DNA of 64,000 bases, from contig JAFSUG010000001.1 in NCBI GenBank assembly GCA_017445385.1, forward strand, positions 1-64,000, in the 5' to 3' direction. Both the position numbers and the translations under genes were made by a program. Source of the DNA: Oscillospiraceae bacterium. Its GTDB lineage: Bacteria; Bacillota; Clostridia; Oscillospirales; Oscillospiraceae. The notes below the pieces were generated by a model. That model was given only the letters and a program-made list of their open reading frames with translations. It ran no database searches and was not told the DNA's origin. Below are positions 17,947-24,961 of this stretch, in pieces; positions within the stretch are counted from its first letter, which is position 1; each line of letters opens with the position of its first letter.

Positions 17947-18489
17947 TTACTTCAGCTCTGTTCCGAAGCGGTATGCCGTATCGAGCGCGGCTTCACTGCC
18001 GGCGGCTTCGTTCGGATCGTTCAGTCCGCCGCAGAAAAGCGTGCCTGCAAGCGTCGCTTTCTCGAAGCAGTCCACCCAGCCCTGCAAGCCGCTTTCCGCC
18101 TTCTCCGGTACGTCCTCGTCGTCTTCCGCCGCCGTGGAAAGCATATAAACGTTGCGGAAACGGTAGTCGGAGGGGTAGAGCGGATTCAGCCGATCGAGCA
18201 GCGTTTTCATCTGTCCGCACATCTCGTAATAGTAGATCGGCGTTGCGAAAACGAGCGTATCCGCGTTTTTGACCTTCTCCGCAATCGCAACCGCATCGTC
18301 TTTGATTACGCATTGCTGCGTTTTCTGGCAGGCAAGGCAGCCGATGCAAAAGCCGAGCTTTTTCCCCTTCAGGCTGATCGTTTCCACGCTGTGGCCGGCA
18401 TCCTTCGCGCCGGCAATCAGCCGCTCCGCAAGCAGATCGGAATTGCTCTTCGCCCGTAAACTCGTTGTAATTACAAGAACCTTTCCCAT
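17947..18489 (-). CDS. flavodoxin-fold NAD(P)H-dependent FMN reductase family protein
   Basis: 180 residues of the iron-sulfur-flavoprotein/NADPH-dependent FMN reductase family. The N-terminal TSLRAKSNSD loop binds FMN phosphate. CIGCLACQKTQQCVIKDD (near 48-65) is the Cys-rich segment typical of this group, and the FATPIYYYEMCGQMKTLLDR motif contacts the flavin. The substrate is not predictable. It has its own promoter at 18528-18556 and an AGGAGG-type ribosome-binding site (GGAGGAAGCGGCA before ATG). Confidence 0.85.
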   Translation of the reverse strand: MGKVLVITTSLRAKSNSDLLAERLIAGAKDAGHSVETISLKGKKLGFCIGCLACQKTQQCVIKDDAVAIAEKVKNADTLVFATPIYYYEMCGQMKTLLDRLNPLYPSDYRFRNVYMLSTAAEDDEDVPEKAESGLQGWVDCFEKATLAGTLFCGGLNDPNEAAGSEAALDTAYRFGTELK

Positions 18490-18527
18490 TGCCGCTTCCT
18501 CCGTGTAAGCACTTTTTCTCTGCCCTC

Positions 18528-18556
18528 ATTATACCGCGAAATGCACGGGAAAACAA
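18528..18556 (-). promoter_or_regulatory. promoter for the flavoprotein-nnrE pair
   Basis: On the minus strand TTGTTT (18551-18556), a 17-bp spacer and TATAAT (18528-18533), about 40 bp before the start codon at 18489. It marks the edge of host sequence; the DNA beyond about 18560 becomes AT-richer. Positions 18557-18700 hold no convincing gene. Confidence 0.75.
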
Positions 18557-18700
18557 GAAAGGCATCCTCGAATGGGGATATGGGAAAGAGCCTCAATGAA
18601 ATCGACAATCCAACAAAATCCTCAAATTGTGAGAGGGCGTTTGTTGAGGTGGTCAATAGAAATACTTCTTTTTGATTTGATGATTATTCAGCTTTTTGTC

Positions 18701-19666
18701 TTATTCCTTATCAAACGCAAAGCGATATATAGTTGGAAACGCACGGTGATCCACCTGCCGTGCTGCCGTCAACAATCCTTTTAACCGCTGTTTGGACTCT
18801 GCACTCTCTGGATGATCACGTAAAAGCTCATACTCCTTGATGATCTTTTCACGCATGCTATTTTTTATAATCGGTTTGCCGTGCGAATCGATTATCACTC
18901 CTGTAACCAGTTTGGGGTACAATTTCGTATAATTTTTAACTTTGGCTTTAGATATCTGATAGCCATATTTTCGAACGATATCGATGACTCTGTTTTTGAA
19001 ATGTCTCGAGATGTGATCCTCTGTTGAAAAAGTTACATCATCCACATAAACAGTCATTACTGCGTTATTGTCATCAGCTACTTTCTGCATTTCTTCAAAC
19101 ATTCGATGATTTACAAGATAGGACATAATTTGACTGGTAGGTGCTCCTGAGATCAAATGGTTCTTACATGTGACACCTTTATAATTTAAGAAGCTATATA
19201 TTTCATCAAGACAATGCGCTTGCGATTTTTCAAGATCGATGGTTGTGAGATTTGTAAGTGTCTCTGCTACATCGGGTGAACAACACAAATCCTCGTAAAA
19301 GAAGCGATATACGGTCTCTCTGCTAATGGATGGGAAAAATGCGGTCAAATCGATTTTAAATAGGTTTCTTAATTTTTCACTGGAATGCATCACCGCATTC
19401 TCTGCATATGAGCGGCCTCTGATTCCGGAAAAGACATTGCTGGGTACTACGATCTGTCCCAGCATCATTTTGATTCGCTTTTGAATTGTTTTTAATTCTT
19501 CGCGCGGCGGTTCAATTAGCCGAGCTTTTCCCTTCTTATCTATGTAAGGGGTAACCATTGAAGCAATGTAATCCTGCTTCAAGAATTTATTGTCCTCTAT
19601 GTGCAGAAGGCGTTTCAGCATTTTCTTCGATTTCAACCCATAAAGTGGACAATTTGTATATATCAA
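18701..19666 (-). CDS. retron-type reverse transcriptase
   Basis: 321 residues with the ordered RT motifs: FKIDLTAFFPSIS (about 103-115), LISGAPTSQIMSYLVNH (171-187), the catalytic VYVDD (206-210), and YGYQISKAKVKNY (234-246). Both retron-specific signatures are present: NAVMH at 90-94 (NAxxH, region X) and VTG at 254-256 (region Y). The start is a TTG at 19666, 10 bases after GAGGTG. It lies 36 bp after a 68-aa membrane protein gene and downstream of a structured RNA with pairing ends. It would prime on the msr RNA and copy the msd. GC content and codon use are clearly lower than in the neighbours. Confidence 0.93.
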   Translation of the reverse strand: MIYTNCPLYGLKSKKMLKRLLHIEDNKFLKQDYIASMVTPYIDKKGKARLIEPPREELKTIQKRIKMMLGQIVVPSNVFSGIRGRSYAENAVMHSSEKLRNLFKIDLTAFFPSISRETVYRFFYEDLCCSPDVAETLTNLTTIDLEKSQAHCLDEIYSFLNYKGVTCKNHLISGAPTSQIMSYLVNHRMFEEMQKVADDNNAVMTVYVDDVTFSTEDHISRHFKNRVIDIVRKYGYQISKAKVKNYTKLYPKLVTGVIIDSHGKPIIKNSMREKIIKEYELLRDHPESAESKQRLKGLLTAARQVDHRAFPTIYRFAFDKE

Positions 19667-19702
19667 AGGTATTACACCTCAATTCTTAAAAATGTGCTGG
19701 TG

Positions 19703-19909
19703 TTAGCTGTTAATTGCTACGCTGATGATCCAACGGACAAAATCAGCAAGCAATTCAGGACAGCAGTGTGATACAGCCAGTACGGCTGCTCCTGCAAAAA
19801 CGCCAAGCGCAATTGCAATCGCAGCAGGAAGATGAGATTTACTCTCACCAAGGGTTACCTTGTTGTTATCACCGTTAATAATGATAACAGGGTTGTCCGC
19901 TTTCTTCAC
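19703..19909 (-). CDS. 68-aa membrane protein of the retron cassette
   Basis: The GTG start at 19909 follows AAAGGAGG with 7 bases of spacing. The N-terminus carries a polar VIIINGDNNKVTLGE segment (about 8-22). A hydrophobic helix follows (LPAAIAIALGVFAGAAVLAVS, about 28-48), then CCPELLADFVRW and a second short hydrophobic stretch to the C-terminus. It lies between the msr-msd RNA and the RT gene, the place taken by effector genes in several retrons. Retrons with membrane effectors exist (Ec48), but this protein is much shorter. An effector role is inference. Confidence 0.75.
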   Translation of the reverse strand: MKKADNPVIIINGDNNKVTLGESKSHLPAAIAIALGVFAGAAVLAVSHCCPELLADFVRWIISVAINS

Positions 19910-19919
19910 GAACTCACCT

Positions 19920-19982
19920 CCTTTGTTATTATTGGCCCTCATCTGCAGCTGAGGGGACTTCCCAATCCGCCAATAACAAAGG
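19920..19982 (-). promoter_or_regulatory. hairpin touching the ribosome-binding site of the 68-aa protein
   Basis: On the minus strand CCTTTGTTATTGG (19970-19982) pairs with a 16-base arm ending CAAAGG (19920-19935; 3 extra bases), and inside it CCCTC/GAGGG (19951-19955 with 19936-19940) pairs. The 3' arm overlaps the first bases of the GGAGG (19917-19921), so folding could limit translation of the membrane protein. Confidence 0.5.
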
Positions 19983-20014
19983 AACTATGCAGCCGTGTAT
20001 CACATTTTTGCACC

Positions 20015-20262
20015 AGCACAAATCCGACTTCCCAAACCTGTTGTACCGATCTGTTCTGTCTATAACGTCTCGACACTATTACATCTCATACAGGTACACA
20101 TTTACACACTCATTCACAACATAATAAGGGTGTGATGGTGTTAGCGTATAACGAGTATTCAAGGGAGTATGTGCCGCAAACAAATGCATCCATGCCGTTA
20201 AGCACGATGCCGCCCGCGTTTCCACGAACCAAACGAAGTCTGATCTGACTGCTCGTACTGAC
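20015..20262 (-). ncRNA. retron msr-msd RNA
   Basis: Transcription should start near 20262. Segment a1 (20235-20247, CAGATCAGACTTC) pairs with a2 (20019-20031, GAAGTCGGATTTG) over 12 of 13 positions with one G-U. A further AGCA/TGCT pair extends the stem (20250-20253 with 20015-20018). Between them are three hairpins: GCATCGTGC paired with GCATGGATGC (about 20208 to 20184), an ACAC-CTTATT/AATGAG-TGTGT stem (about 20138-20104), and a long msd-like stem opened by TGTACC/GGTACA (about 20099-20042). A G directly follows a1 and could be the branching guanosine. The layout fits a retron RNA; exact msDNA ends are not determinable. Confidence 0.7.
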
Positions 20263-20268
20263 AACAAT

Positions 20269-20297
20269 AGTATAGCTCAGAATACTGCAAAGTTCAA
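20269..20297 (-). promoter_or_regulatory. promoter of the retron
   Basis: On the minus strand TTGAAC (20292-20297), an exact 17-bp spacer and TATACT (20269-20274). It begins transcription just ahead of segment a1 of the retron RNA. This spacing supports the RNA rather than a protein as the first element of the transcript. Confidence 0.75.
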
Positions 20298-20318
20298 TAC
20301 AATAACAATATACGGAAT

Positions 20319-20357
20319 AAGCCCCCTGATATGGAGTTAATCCATATCAGGGGGCTT
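20319..20357. terminator. perfect 17-bp hairpin, terminator-like, at the retron edge
   Basis: AAGCCCCCTGATATGGA (20319-20335) pairs perfectly with 20341-20357 around GTTAA, followed on the plus strand by GATTTTT. No plus-strand gene precedes it in the island. It sits 22 bp upstream of the retron promoter and may insulate the cassette from readthrough. Confidence 0.65.
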
Positions 20358-20473
20358 GATTTTTGCCGCTTGTCGGTGTCAACCGAATGCTATTTTGCTT
20401 AACACTTCGGCGCACACCCATCGGCGGTGCTTTTTATTTGTGGAGGCAGTCATATTTGGATAGAATTTGCGCA

Positions 20474-20545
20474 GGGGGGTGCAAATGACCTCCAGGGGGT
20501 GCAATTCCATCAAAAGGGGGGTGCTTTTTCCCTGTCGGGGTGGTC
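20474..20545. repeat. four GGGGGTGCA-type repeats at 21-bp spacing (transposon-end-like)
   Basis: Repeat units begin at about 20474, 20495, 20516 and 20537 (GGGGGGTGCA, GGGGGTGCA, GGGGGGTGC, GGGGTGGTC), each 21 bp apart, or two helical turns. Such arrays at insertion-sequence ends (for example the IS21 family) are transposase-binding sites. No transposase gene is present, so this would be a remnant. The rest of 20358-20940 shows no supportable gene, only a weak hairpin with a T-run near 20411-20440. Confidence 0.5.
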
Positions 20546-20943
20546 AAATCGGAAATTTTCAATGATCCTTTACAAAGAAGCCTGTTTTTAGAAAAATTTT
20601 CGTTTTGGCCAGCCATACAAGGTGTGATTGTATTGACATTGCACATTTTCCTGTGATACAGACAGCCCTTGCCTCCCATAGGCGGCGGGTCTTGCTATGA
20701 CGGCCGCCGCGCCCCGCAAGAGGCACACAAGCTCCTTACGAGACTAGAAAGAGGTTTTTTTGAAGCTGCTAAAGCGGAAAGAATGGGTCACAGATTGATA
20801 ACTACTGGTTTTTAACGATTACTTGCGGCACAAGGCCCATAAAAAGAAAATGACGCATCCAAATGGCCGCTAATAGCAGTATCCGGGAGACGTCTTATTT
20901 CACTTATAGACCTTAAACCCTTGAAATCAAGGTGTTTCGGGCA

Positions 20944-20982
20944 AAGAAAAAGGTAGCAGACTTTCTATCAAAATCTGCTACC
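20944..20982 (-). terminator. terminator of ssrA
   Basis: On the minus strand GGTAGCAGA (20974-20982) pairs with TCTGCTACC (20952-20960), followed by TTTTTC. It begins 6 bases after the mature 3' end of tmRNA. Confidence 0.85.
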
Positions 20983-20987
20983 TTATG

Positions 20988-21337
20988 TGGTGGAGCTGAG
21001 GGGAGTCGAACCCCTGTCCGAAAGCAACTTGACAGGATTTTCTCCGGGCGCAGTCAATCCTTTACGTTCCCTTGCCGTAACGCGAATTGACACGCTCTAC
21101 GGCTTGGTAGCTTCATGATGCATGGTGCGGGCAAAGCTTACCGCACGCACGTTCGCCACTCAAATCACACCCGAGCCCGGTTCGTGGCCCTCCCGGGGCG
21201 GATGGGCGCCTAATTAGGCAGCCTTGGCAACAGTGTAGTTGTCAGTTAATTTTAAAAAAATTGCCCGGTTTAAGGAGGTCAGGCACCTCCGCCCGCTTAT
21301 CCTGCCTCACTGCCCCCGTCGAAACCGGTGCAGCCCC
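20988..21337 (-). ncRNA. ssrA: transfer-messenger RNA (tmRNA)
   Basis: The 350-nt gene begins GGGGCTGCACCGGTTTCGACGG (21337 downwards, given here in part) and ends with the T-arm GTTCGACTCCC and acceptor CAGCTCCACCA (to 20988). The acceptor stem contains the G3-U70 wobble recognised by alanyl-tRNA synthetase. A pseudoknot (GGAGGT-GCCTG-ACCTCC with CGGGC) precedes the tag frame. The tag reads approximately TDNYTVAKAA and stops at TAA 21214-21216; the exact resume codon is uncertain. It rescues stalled ribosomes with SmpB, encoded nearby at 22309. The CCA is gene-encoded. Confidence 0.95.
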
Positions 21338-21492
21338 GTCGTCAGAATACGCTCGCTGCGTTCCGTTTCCGCCTTGCGGCGAAAACTGCACATCCGCTCC
21401 CGCATTCTTCCTCTCCTCGCGCGAACGCTTTGCTGGTTCGCGCTCGGTTTTTGCTGAATTAGATACCCACTGCGGCTGAATCGCTTTGCTAC

Positions 21493-21519
21493 GCCTTGCC
21501 TCGCACAAAAATCTCTCGC
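21493..21519 (-). repeat. dispersed 27-bp repeat, copy B
   Basis: The minus strand here reads GCGAGAGATTTTTGTGCGAG and continues CAAGGC. It matches 39-65 at 24 of 27 positions. It lies in the non-coding stretch between ssrA and ppiB (21338-21770), which otherwise holds only a weak promoter and a doubtful 39-codon frame. Confidence 0.55.
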
Positions 21520-21541
21520 CGAGCCACTCTTGCCAATCGCG

Positions 21542-21569
21542 TTCAGCGTCCGCAGGCTTGTGTTATAGT
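21542..21569 (+). promoter_or_regulatory. possible extended -10 promoter
   Basis: TGTTATAGT (21561-21569) is an extended -10 element, with TTCAGC (21542-21547) 16 bp upstream as a poor -35. It points towards the small frame at 21627. Confidence 0.3.
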
Positions 21570-21626
21570 GATTTGCATTCTCAAGAGTGTTTCGTTTGTG
21601 CGTAATAGGTAAGGAAAGGAGAGCAC

Positions 21627-21746
21627 ATGCCGCTGCAGGGAAGTTTTCGCGGTGCGGATTTTCGTTCTTACAAGGCAGTTGCCGCAGGCAATACTTTGTG
21701 TATTGGCAAGGCAACTAACGAAGCAAGGGCGGAAATCAGCCCGTGA
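21627..21746 (+). CDS. possible 39-aa small protein of unknown function
   Basis: An ATG at 21627 preceded by AAAGGAGAGCAC opens a 39-codon frame (MPLQGSFRGADF at its start) ending TGA at 21744-21746. It is supported only by the good ribosome-binding site and a possible extended -10 promoter 60 bp upstream. It shows no signal peptide, membrane helix or recognisable domain. It runs convergent to ppiB. It may be a real small protein or a chance frame in a repeat-bearing intergenic region. Confidence 0.25.
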   Translation: MPLQGSFRGADFRSYKAVAAGNTLCIGKATNEARAEISP

Positions 21747-21770
21747 AAATCGGTATGTGGGCGACGATCC

Positions 21771-22307
21771 TTACCTCGAAAAAGGATCGGGGTATTTGGT
21801 GGGTTCGCCGTAGGTTTCGCCCTGCGTATCGACCGTGATGGATTTGATCTTCTGCTCGGTCAGCGGCTTATCGCTTGCGTCGGTCTTTTCGGCGGCGATC
21901 GCGTCGACGACGTCCATGCCGCTTGTCACCTTGCCGAATGCAGCATACTGCCCATCGAGGAAGTCGCCGTCGGCGTGCATGATGAAGAACTGGCTGCCTG
22001 CGGAGTTGGGCGCTTGCGCACGCGCCATGGAGAGCACGCCGCGCGTATGGGAGAGCTTGTTTTTCACGCCGTTGAGCTGGAATTCGCCCTTGATGCAGTA
22101 GCCGGGGCCGCCGGTGCCGTTGCCTTTGGGGCAGCCGCCCTGGATCATGAAGCCGGAAATCACGCGGTGGAAGATCAGCCCGTTATAAAAGCCCTTGTTT
22201 GCGAGCGTGATGAAGTTTTTAACCGATTCGGGCGCGATTTCCGGGTACAGCTCGCAGACGATCTTGCCGCCCGATTCCATTTCAATGGTTGCAATGGGGT
22301 TTGCCAT
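21771..22307 (-). CDS. ppiB: peptidyl-prolyl cis-trans isomerase, cyclophilin type
   Basis: 178 residues forming a single cyclophilin domain that catalyses proline isomerisation in the cytoplasm. Characteristic segments: FHRVISGFMIQGGCPKGNGTGGPGY (active-site Arg and Gln region, near 46-70), LSMARAQAPNSAGSQFFI, and GQYAAFGKVTSGMDVVD. There is no signal peptide. The ATG lies one base after the smpB stop, so the two genes are probably translated from one message. Confidence 0.95.
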   Translation of the reverse strand: MANPIATIEMESGGKIVCELYPEIAPESVKNFITLANKGFYNGLIFHRVISGFMIQGGCPKGNGTGGPGYCIKGEFQLNGVKNKLSHTRGVLSMARAQAPNSAGSQFFIMHADGDFLDGQYAAFGKVTSGMDVVDAIAAEKTDASDKPLTEQKIKSITVDTQGETYGEPTKYPDPFSR

Positions 22308-22308
22308 A

Positions 22309-22773
22309 TCAGTGATTCCTCTCTTTCATGGCGCGGTCGATCTGCCGCATCGCATCGCGCTTGGCGACGTCTTCGCGCTTATCGAAAAGTTTTTTGCCCT
22401 TGCAGAGCCCGACCTCCACCTTCACGCGCGAGTTTTTCAGATACACGGAAAGGGGGATCAGCGCATAGCCGTCCTGCTTGACCTTTCCGTAAAGGTGTGC
22501 GATCTCGCGTCGATGCATCAGCAGCCGCCGCGGTCGCAGAGGGTCTTTGTTAAAAATATTGCCCTTTTCATAGGGGGAAATGTGCATTTGACGGATCCAA
22601 AGCTCGCCGTCCTTCACCTGGCACCATGCTTCTTTCAGATGCATCGTTCCGGCGCGCACGGATTTGACTTCCGTCCCGGCAAGCTCAATGCCGGCTTCAT
22701 ACTTGTCCTCCACGAAATACTCGTGGTAAACCTTTGCGTTTTTTGCGATGATCTTTACGCCCGATCCCGGCAT
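22309..22773 (-). CDS. smpB: SsrA-binding protein
   Basis: 154 residues. It binds tmRNA and delivers it to stalled ribosomes. Motifs: IIAKNAKVYHEYFVEDKYEAGIELAGTEVKS, NIFNKDPLRPRRLLMHR, and the basic C-terminal tail KREDVAKRDAMRQIDRAMKE. I prefer the ATG at 22773, which follows GAGGTG at good spacing, over a GTG three codons upstream that overlaps that site. ssrA is 1 kb downstream on the same strand, so the trans-translation pair is clustered. Confidence 0.95.
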   Translation of the reverse strand: MPGSGVKIIAKNAKVYHEYFVEDKYEAGIELAGTEVKSVRAGTMHLKEAWCQVKDGELWIRQMHISPYEKGNIFNKDPLRPRRLLMHRREIAHLYGKVKQDGYALIPLSVYLKNSRVKVEVGLCKGKKLFDKREDVAKRDAMRQIDRAMKERNH

Positions 22774-22869
22774 TTTACTCACCTCGCTTTCAGCGTGAAA
22801 CTTATTCTACCATAGAATGGCGGAAAAGAAAAGGGGAAACGCGCCGTGCTTTCTAACGATTGTGTAACA

Positions 22870-22904
22870 AAAACACCGTGGGAAGAGCGTTCCCACGGTG
22901 TTTT
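22870..22904 (-). terminator. terminator after ispH/rpsA
   Basis: A perfect 15-bp stem (22870-22884 with 22890-22904, loop GAGCG) is followed on the minus strand by TGTTAC after the T-rich arm. It lies 9 bp past the stop codon of the ispH/S1 gene. Confidence 0.85.
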
Positions 22905-22912
22905 GAATTGGC

Positions 22913-24961
22913 TTATTCAGCGGTTTCCTCAACAGCAGCTTCGTCAACGACGGGTTCTGCGTCCGGCTCGGCAGTCGCAACAACGACTTCCTCGTCAACC
23001 GGAGCTTCCTCTTCCGCAGCTTCTTCAGCCGGTGCTTCCGGCTCGAGCAGCGCGCGGATGGAGAGGGAAATGCGCTTGTGCTCTGCATCGATGTCGATGA
23101 TCTTTGCTTCCACTTCCTGACCTTCCGCCAGAACGTCATCGGGCTTGCCGATGCGGCGGTTTGCAATCTGGGAAATGTGGATCAGACCGTCGATGCCGGG
23201 GATGATCTCTGCGAATGCGCCGAAGGTCATCAGCTTCACGATCTTAACGGGCACAACGTCGCCAACGTGGTACTTTTCGGTGAAGATCTTCCAGGGGTTG
23301 GTGTCCTCGGTTCTGTAGCCGAGGGAGATCTTGTGCTTTTCGGGATCGTAGGAAATGACGTAAACTTCGATCTCGTCGCCAACGGACACAACGTCCGCCG
23401 GAGTCTTGATGTGATTCCAGCTCAGCTCGGAAACGTGAACCATGCCGTCCACACCGCCGATGTCTACGAATGCGCCGTAGGAAGTGAGGCTCTTGACCTT
23501 GCCGAGGTACTTCTTGCCGACCTCGATCTCGCTCCAGACCTTCTCCTGCGCTGCGCGGCGCGCTTCACGAGCTACGTCGCGGATGGAGCCGACAACGCGG
23601 CGGCGTGCGCGGTTGACTTCGCTGATGCGCATTTTAACGGTTGTCTTAACGAGCTCGCCCAGATCGCCGCCCTTGGGAACGCCGGTCTGCGAAGCGGGGA
23701 TGAATACGCGGATGCCCTTGTAGTTGGCAACAACGCCGCCCTTGTTCTCTTCGGTGATGGGCGCTTCGATGACGGTGCCCTCTTCGGACATCTTCTCAAC
23801 GTCTTCCCAGATCTTGCCGGCTTCCAGACGCTTCTTCGAAAGCATCACGGTGCCTTCCACGTCGTTCACGCGGACAACGGAAACCTCAACCTCGTCGCCA
23901 ACCTTGACGATGTCTTCGGGCTTCGCGTCGGGATCGGACGAAAGCTCGCTCACGGGGATGTAGCCTGCGTGCTTGGTGCCCAGGTCGACCTGAACTTCCG
24001 TCGTGCCGATGGCGGTGACGATGCCGGTGACCTTATCTCCATTATTCAAAGTCTTGATCGACTGCTCGAGAAGCTCGGCAAAATTCTCCTCTCCCGCAGT
24101 TTCAGTAACCTTAGTCTCTTCGCTCATTTTGTTGTTGACCTCCTTAATGATCCACGACGGCGTAGACGCGCCTGCCGTAAGTCCTACGGTGTTCACGCCT
24201 GCAAAAAGCGCCATGTTCAGCTCGGCGGCATGATCCACCAGCGATACATTGGCGCAATTCCGTCTGCATATCATTGCAAGTTTTCCGGTGTTGGAGCTGT
24301 TAGCGTCCCCAACGATGACCATTGCATCGCACTGCTTGGACAATGCGAGCGCTTCTTTTTGCCGTTTTTCCGTAGCTTCGCATATTGTATCAAAGATTTC
24401 GCAATTCGTAAATAGTTTTTTTGCAATTTTTTGAGCATTTATCCACAAATTTTGCGTGCTTGTCGTTTGAAAAACCATCAAATACGGCAAATTCTGTGAA
24501 ATTTTGGAAATTTCCGCCCAATTTTGCAACTCTTCTGCCGTTTCGAAAATCAGCGGATCTTCGCACCATCCGGCGATTGCGAGAACTTCGGGATGCGTGC
24601 GCGTTCCGATTATGATCACACGGCGGCCCTTTTCCTTTGCGCCTGCAACGAGCTTGTGGATTCGGGAAACGAACGGGCACGTTGCGTCGATGATCTCCAC
24701 GCCCTTCTTTTCGAGCGTTTCGTAGACTTTGCGCGATACGCCGTGCGACCGGATGATCACCGCCGTGCCGGGCTCCGCCTCTTCGGGCGATGCGATCTCC
24801 CGAACGCCGAGCTCCGCGAAATGCTGCACAACGTGGCGGTTGTGGATGATCGGCCCGAGCGTTACGGCGCGTTTTCCGGCCCGAACCGTTTGCTCAACGA
24901 GCGAAACCGCGCGGTCAACGCCGAAGCAGAAACCGGCGGTTTCAGCCTGAATGATTTTCAT
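22913..24961 (-). CDS. ispH: IspH - ribosomal protein S1 fusion
   Basis: 682 residues. Residues 1-285 are 4-hydroxy-3-methylbut-2-enyl diphosphate reductase, the last MEP-pathway step. Its 4Fe-4S Cys residues lie in ETAGFCFGVDRA, DATCPFVSR and NSSNTGKLAMICRR (the family third Cys near the last motif). Residues about 295-640 carry four S1 RNA-binding repeats (for example SYGAFVDIGGVDGMVHVSELS), then an acidic Glu/Ala-rich tail. This fusion is known across Clostridia. It overlaps plsC by 4 bp. The S1 half probably works in translation initiation or mRNA binding. Confidence 0.95.
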   Translation of the reverse strand: MKIIQAETAGFCFGVDRAVSLVEQTVRAGKRAVTLGPIIHNRHVVQHFAELGVREIASPEEAEPGTAVIIRSHGVSRKVYETLEKKGVEIIDATCPFVSRIHKLVAGAKEKGRRVIIIGTRTHPEVLAIAGWCEDPLIFETAEELQNWAEISKISQNLPYLMVFQTTSTQNLWINAQKIAKKLFTNCEIFDTICEATEKRQKEALALSKQCDAMVIVGDANSSNTGKLAMICRRNCANVSLVDHAAELNMALFAGVNTVGLTAGASTPSWIIKEVNNKMSEETKVTETAGEENFAELLEQSIKTLNNGDKVTGIVTAIGTTEVQVDLGTKHAGYIPVSELSSDPDAKPEDIVKVGDEVEVSVVRVNDVEGTVMLSKKRLEAGKIWEDVEKMSEEGTVIEAPITEENKGGVVANYKGIRVFIPASQTGVPKGGDLGELVKTTVKMRISEVNRARRRVVGSIRDVAREARRAAQEKVWSEIEVGKKYLGKVKSLTSYGAFVDIGGVDGMVHVSELSWNHIKTPADVVSVGDEIEVYVISYDPEKHKISLGYRTEDTNPWKIFTEKYHVGDVVPVKIVKLMTFGAFAEIIPGIDGLIHISQIANRRIGKPDDVLAEGQEVEAKIIDIDAEHKRISLSIRALLEPEAPAEEAAEEEAPVDEEVVVATAEPDAEPVVDEAAVEETAE

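Noticed and set aside
18572-18784. 70-codon plus-strand frame overlapping the RT 3' end
   Set aside because: It overlaps the RT by 84 bases and has no ribosome-binding site; a short piece reading GKSLNEIDNPTKSSNCERAF suggests at most an eroded gene end.
20079-20267. 62-codon minus-strand frame inside the retron RNA
   Set aside because: It lies within the a1-msr-msd segment, lacks a ribosome-binding site and would start almost at the transcript 5' end; RNA structure explains the region better.
20434-20679. 81-codon minus-strand frame
   Set aside because: It translates the phased G-tract repeats into Pro/His-rich sequence without a ribosome-binding site or homology that I recognise.
21307-21714. 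135-codon minus-strand frame between ppiB and ssrA
   Set aside because: It runs into the 5' part of tmRNA and has no start signal or domain.
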